Assembly: GCA_963402885.1 (NCBI GenBank)
Contig: OY727097.1
Coordinates: 26,343,401-26,407,400 of the forward strand
DNA: 64,000 bases
DNA from: Antedon bifida
Lineage: Eukaryota > Echinodermata > Crinoidea > Comatulida > Antedonidae
Direction of reading: 5' to 3'
The stretch's first letter is position 1, and each line of letters starts with the position of its first letter. The position numbers and the translations under genes were made by a program. Below are positions 60,801 to 64,000 of the stretch, piece after piece. The notes beneath the pieces were generated by a model, which saw only the letters and a program-made list of their open reading frames with translations, made no database searches and had not been told where the DNA came from.

Positions 60801-63800
60801 TATATACTTAAATAGACCAAATAAATAATGAAATGAAATGAAATAATACTATTTTAAATTTAATTAAATTCAAATTTTATTTCGGAAGTATTATCCATAT
60901 AAATCCAAAAGAAAACTGAAAGAAAATGAACCCTAAAACTGTACACAAATATTCATTTCACTATGGAAATACTCTATGCAGAGCTCACGCATGTAAAAAA
61001 ACTTTAGAGTCAAAACGCATACCGTAGATTGGCATTTGGAAACAAGAACTATGAATAGGCCTATAGTGTACACTCCTTAAAAAAGTTTGAAATATAAACA
61101 TATTTTATTATGGTGTAAAAATATATCTCTAATCCTACCTCTATCCTAATATAATTTATATGCTAATTTTTCTGGCACTAGAGCCATCGATAGAAGATAA
61201 TCCATTCACAAATGGAACACATTTGCTGATAAAGTGGAAAGCTTCTACGTGTGGCATCCCAGATTATCAGGTGACCTACCATTATGAACTGTCAGGTGAC
61301 GAAGTATTACAGCAAGGAATAACAACAGAAACTGAAGTTATTTTTCACGAAGGAATTGAGTCATGTAAAGAATATCTATTCACAGTAATGGCGTCATATT
61401 TGAATGTTACTGGGACATCTGACTCAATACAAATTATGGTTGAATCCAGTTGCGACAACCCTGACAACTCGGACCAGAAGGAGGGAGAAGGTTTGCAAAA
61501 TAATACATGATCTTCCTTGTTTTTTTTTGGTATCTACTGTGTATAAGTTCTTAAAAGAAAGACATATCTTATCTCAATGTAGATAACATAGTGTGATTGC
61601 TTAAAGAAAAGCTTGGTGTTTCTATGTTCTACTGTTAACAGAAACAAACAAATGTTGAGGTAAAAATCTCAAGCAATTCTCGTTTGCATTAATTGTAGGC
61701 CCTATTCATTCATAGATCTTAGCCTAACTCGTGCGATGGTCATTACATTCCTACAATATAATACATTGCTGCATAGTTTATGTCTTCTTCTTTCCCTGAT
61801 CTAGCTGTCATGTTGACAAATGTTCAATTACTATTACTGTCATGGATAACAGCAGTGAAAAGTTTACCGCTAACAGTATCCACATTACTTCTATTATTAT
61901 TGAATAATAAATGGAATCTGTATCTGTAATTTCAGAATCTGGATCACCAATTGGTGTGATAATTGGCTGCCTGGTTCCTGCATTGTTGATACTTATTCTT
62001 GTGCTGATATTAATTAAACGGTATATATGTTATTATAATTGGCATTATGTTGTTATTAATATATAATAATATTACTTTTGTTCCCATTATTTTAATTGTA
62101 TTAGTCTTCTTTTTACGACCTCAAAATCTGTCACAACAAGTAGCATCTCTTTCCTTTTTTTTGTAACATTTAGACGTAGAAGCAATAAAGGTAAGCCTAC
62201 TGGTTTATCAAGCCATGCCGTATCCATCGGTGGTGTATCTCGTAAAACAAAACAAGAGCAAAATATTGAAGGTAAGTTACTGATTGTGAGAGGGGGAGAT
62301 ATGAGTGAAGAAGGATTAACGAGTAGTACAGTAGTCGTGTATAGGTCAAAGTTGATTTTGCGATATACAGTGATCTACAGTACTCTTTCTATTATTGAGA
62401 ACTTACTTTTTAAAATAATATATTTATACATATGATTTTATTACTCATAATATGGCCTCCTTTGCGTATAAAGACAGTGCTTATGATGAAGTAAGCGGTG
62501 CCTATGATAACGTGAGGGGTGCCAGAAACTCTTCAAAGAAACCAGTACACATTGAAGCTGATGCCGAACATGAAAATGATTATCAACCTGATTACGAAAT
62601 TGACCAGGAACCCGTGTATGGCAACACACAATTGGAAAATCAAGAATACAAACCAATCGAGTTATCTAAACTTCATGACTATGTGATGAAGCGTCAAATA
62701 AGTGTTGAAAGTGGCTTTGAGAAAGAGTTTGAGGTGCGTTAAAAGACATTATATTGGTATTTACACTCTACAATTAATACTAATAATGTCCAGTTTATTA
62801 AAACAAAATGCTTTTCAAACTGCTTGAATAATTACATTGACACAGGTATAATATATTGTTAGTGCCTGTATTAAATCCAGGATTCTGGTTTTCAAACTAC
62901 GTAACAACAAATAAAGCAAATGTTTCTCCATTTCTTTCCTTCCCATCATGCGTCGCACATTCAAGCCTTTTACCGCTCTCCGTTAAACCATTACTTTAAC
63001 CGTGAGCACTATACTCCGTCGGTTTAATCAAGCTTCTTTCTTTTTTATATATCTAAAGGATCTTGGCAACAAGCCCTTATTCCCCAGCACAGTCGCAAAG
63101 TCCTCAATAAATAGGAAGAAAAATCGATATGCGAACGTAATTCCATGTAAGTTAAAATGTTATTACTTCATAATTCATAGTACCGGTAATTTCTTATAAT
63201 TATATATATTATGTATAGTTTTTATGTACATCTTCATTATGATCAGCTGAACGTTTTCGTAAGTTCTAGCCTAGTGAATTGTACTGTATTTTATTTAAAT
63301 TTAGATGACAACACCCGTGTGGTTCTTGACAAGATTGAAAATGTTCCAGGATCCGATTACATTAATGCTTCGTATCTAGATGTAAGTTTAAAAATGTGAA
63401 AATTGTATATGTTCATAAATTTTATGATAAAATGGTCAAATTATTGTTTGAAATAATATACAAGCAGCTAATTTACTGTAGTTGTACTTTATTGTAGTTA
63501 TGATATCATATTACTATATTGATTAATAATTGTTCGTGTAATTGATAAAAGCTGTTTTAAAAAAATGTTAAGTTGTACTTTTTCAGGGATATACAATACC
63601 ACATGAGTTTATCGCATGCCAAGGTAAGCTTTAATTCAGATACTTAGTAGAATTTAATGAGTTTATTGGTGTTTGTATTGTTTAACGTATTCATTCTTTA
63701 CTATTTTATAATTTCCAGGACCAAATGTGGCTTCAGTCAATGATATGTGGAGAATGGTCTGGAAAGAGAAGTGTCGAGTGATTGTCGTAGTTACGAATCT

Positions 63801-63816
63801 TGTTGAAGGAAACCGA
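54866..63816 (+). CDS. R6: receptor-type protein tyrosine phosphatase with Tie-like ectodomain (3' end beyond window)
   Basis: Exons: 54866-54950, 55743-56087, 56182-56430, 56596-56730, 57065-57205, 57931-58119, 58353-58493, 58952-59254, 59706-59773, 60343-60583, 61182-61490, 61936-62020, 62174-62271, 62474-62733, 63059-63146, 63305-63381, 63587-63623, 63719-63816; 983 aa so far, phases consistent. Residues: signal 1-28; N-domain 29-143; Ig 144-226; EGF1-4 227-428; FN3 x3 429-735; TM 736-763 (different sequence from the others: VIIGCLVPALLILILVLILI); juxtamembrane 764-883 with SAYDEV (ITIM consensus), GAYDNV, PVYGNT, QEYKPI; phosphatase from 884. Phosphatase motifs: KNRYANVIP, SDYINASY, FIACQGP, MWRMVWKEKC and VVVTNLVEG, the standard order of a classical PTP. 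The catalytic HC(x)5R lies outside. The expected role is dephosphorylating tyrosines at the membrane, possibly those of the neighbouring receptors. Confidence 0.88.
57694..57734. repeat. perfect 16-bp stem hairpin in R6 EGF2-EGF3 intron
   Basis: CTCGAAAAGAAGCCCA (57694-57709) and TGGGCTTCTTTTCGAG (57719-57734) with a 9-base loop. A second GAAAAGAACCCATCTC just upstream resembles the left arm. Probably a repeat remnant. Confidence 0.7.
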
Positions 63817-64000
63817 GTAAGGCCTACTAGCATTTTCTAGTATTTGACAGTGCGAAGGTGTCACAGTGATAACAAGTAGTAAAAATTATGAATCATAAAT
63901 GATTTGGACAATGAATAAAGTCTAAATAAATCGTTTATATTCCAACAAACAAATTAACTGTGTTACTGAATATTATAATACAATCCAGATTTTGAAAATA
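63817..64000. other. R6 intron at window end
   Basis: Starts with the GTAAGG donor after EGNR; the next phosphatase exon lies beyond the window. Confidence 0.6.

Noticed and set aside
525-63816. One giant gene with repeated modules
   Set aside because: Each unit has its own signal-peptide exon, TM exon and stop codon, so separate genes are the simpler reading.

Overview
This is a eukaryotic genomic window: AT-rich, with GT-AG introns and short exons. It is most likely from a marine invertebrate deuterostome. An echinoderm, possibly a crinoid, is my guess; it rests on gene content and on the very frequent palindromic word AGGCCT, and cannot be proven from sequence alone.

The window is dominated by a head-to-tail array, all on the + strand, of one multi-exon receptor family. 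Each complete unit has about 13 exons: signal peptide, a distinct N-terminal domain of 115-128 aa, one Ig-like domain, four EGF-like modules, three FN3 domains (the second split over two exons), a single TM helix, and a short tyrosine-rich tail. The Ig-EGF-EGF part closely resembles vertebrate Tie1/Tie2 (angiopoietin receptor) ectodomains, but no kinase follows. I label the units R1 (525-3184, 5' end outside the window), a fossil copy (about 3640-4840), R2 (6375-13086), R3 (19325-32570), R4 (34239-41295), R5 (42453-51991) and R6 (54866 to beyond the window). R1-R5 have 73-83 aa tails with ITIM/ITSM-like and YxN tyrosine motifs. R6 has the same ectodomain but runs into a receptor-type protein tyrosine phosphatase catalytic domain. 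The cluster thus pairs a Tie-like-ectodomain phosphatase with short-tail paralogues, an arrangement like the paired or decoy receptors of immune and allorecognition loci.

Several copies are damaged. R4 has a 2-nt frameshift in the N-domain exon and a shortened Ig exon. R5 has lost the AG of the TM-exon acceptor and has a tail frameshift. Vestiges of a longer ancestral tail lie just past the stops of R2-R5. Duplicated promoter-proximal segments link R5 and R6.

Mobile DNA fills introns and gaps. It includes a degenerate PIF/Harbinger transposase gene (15.2-16.6 kb) and a degraded LTR retrotransposon inside R3 intron 2 (21.3-24.8 kb). A hAT-type MITE with a perfect 8-bp TSD lies in R5 (47420-48236), and a Penelope-like element with inverted terminal repeats also lies in R5 (49705-51106). 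There is a 58-bp-arm palindrome with a tRNA T-arm-like loop (26821-26998), a MITE family preceded by TTAA, and several minisatellites. One is a 16-bp array at 5054-5657 that has a decayed relative in the matching intron of R2.
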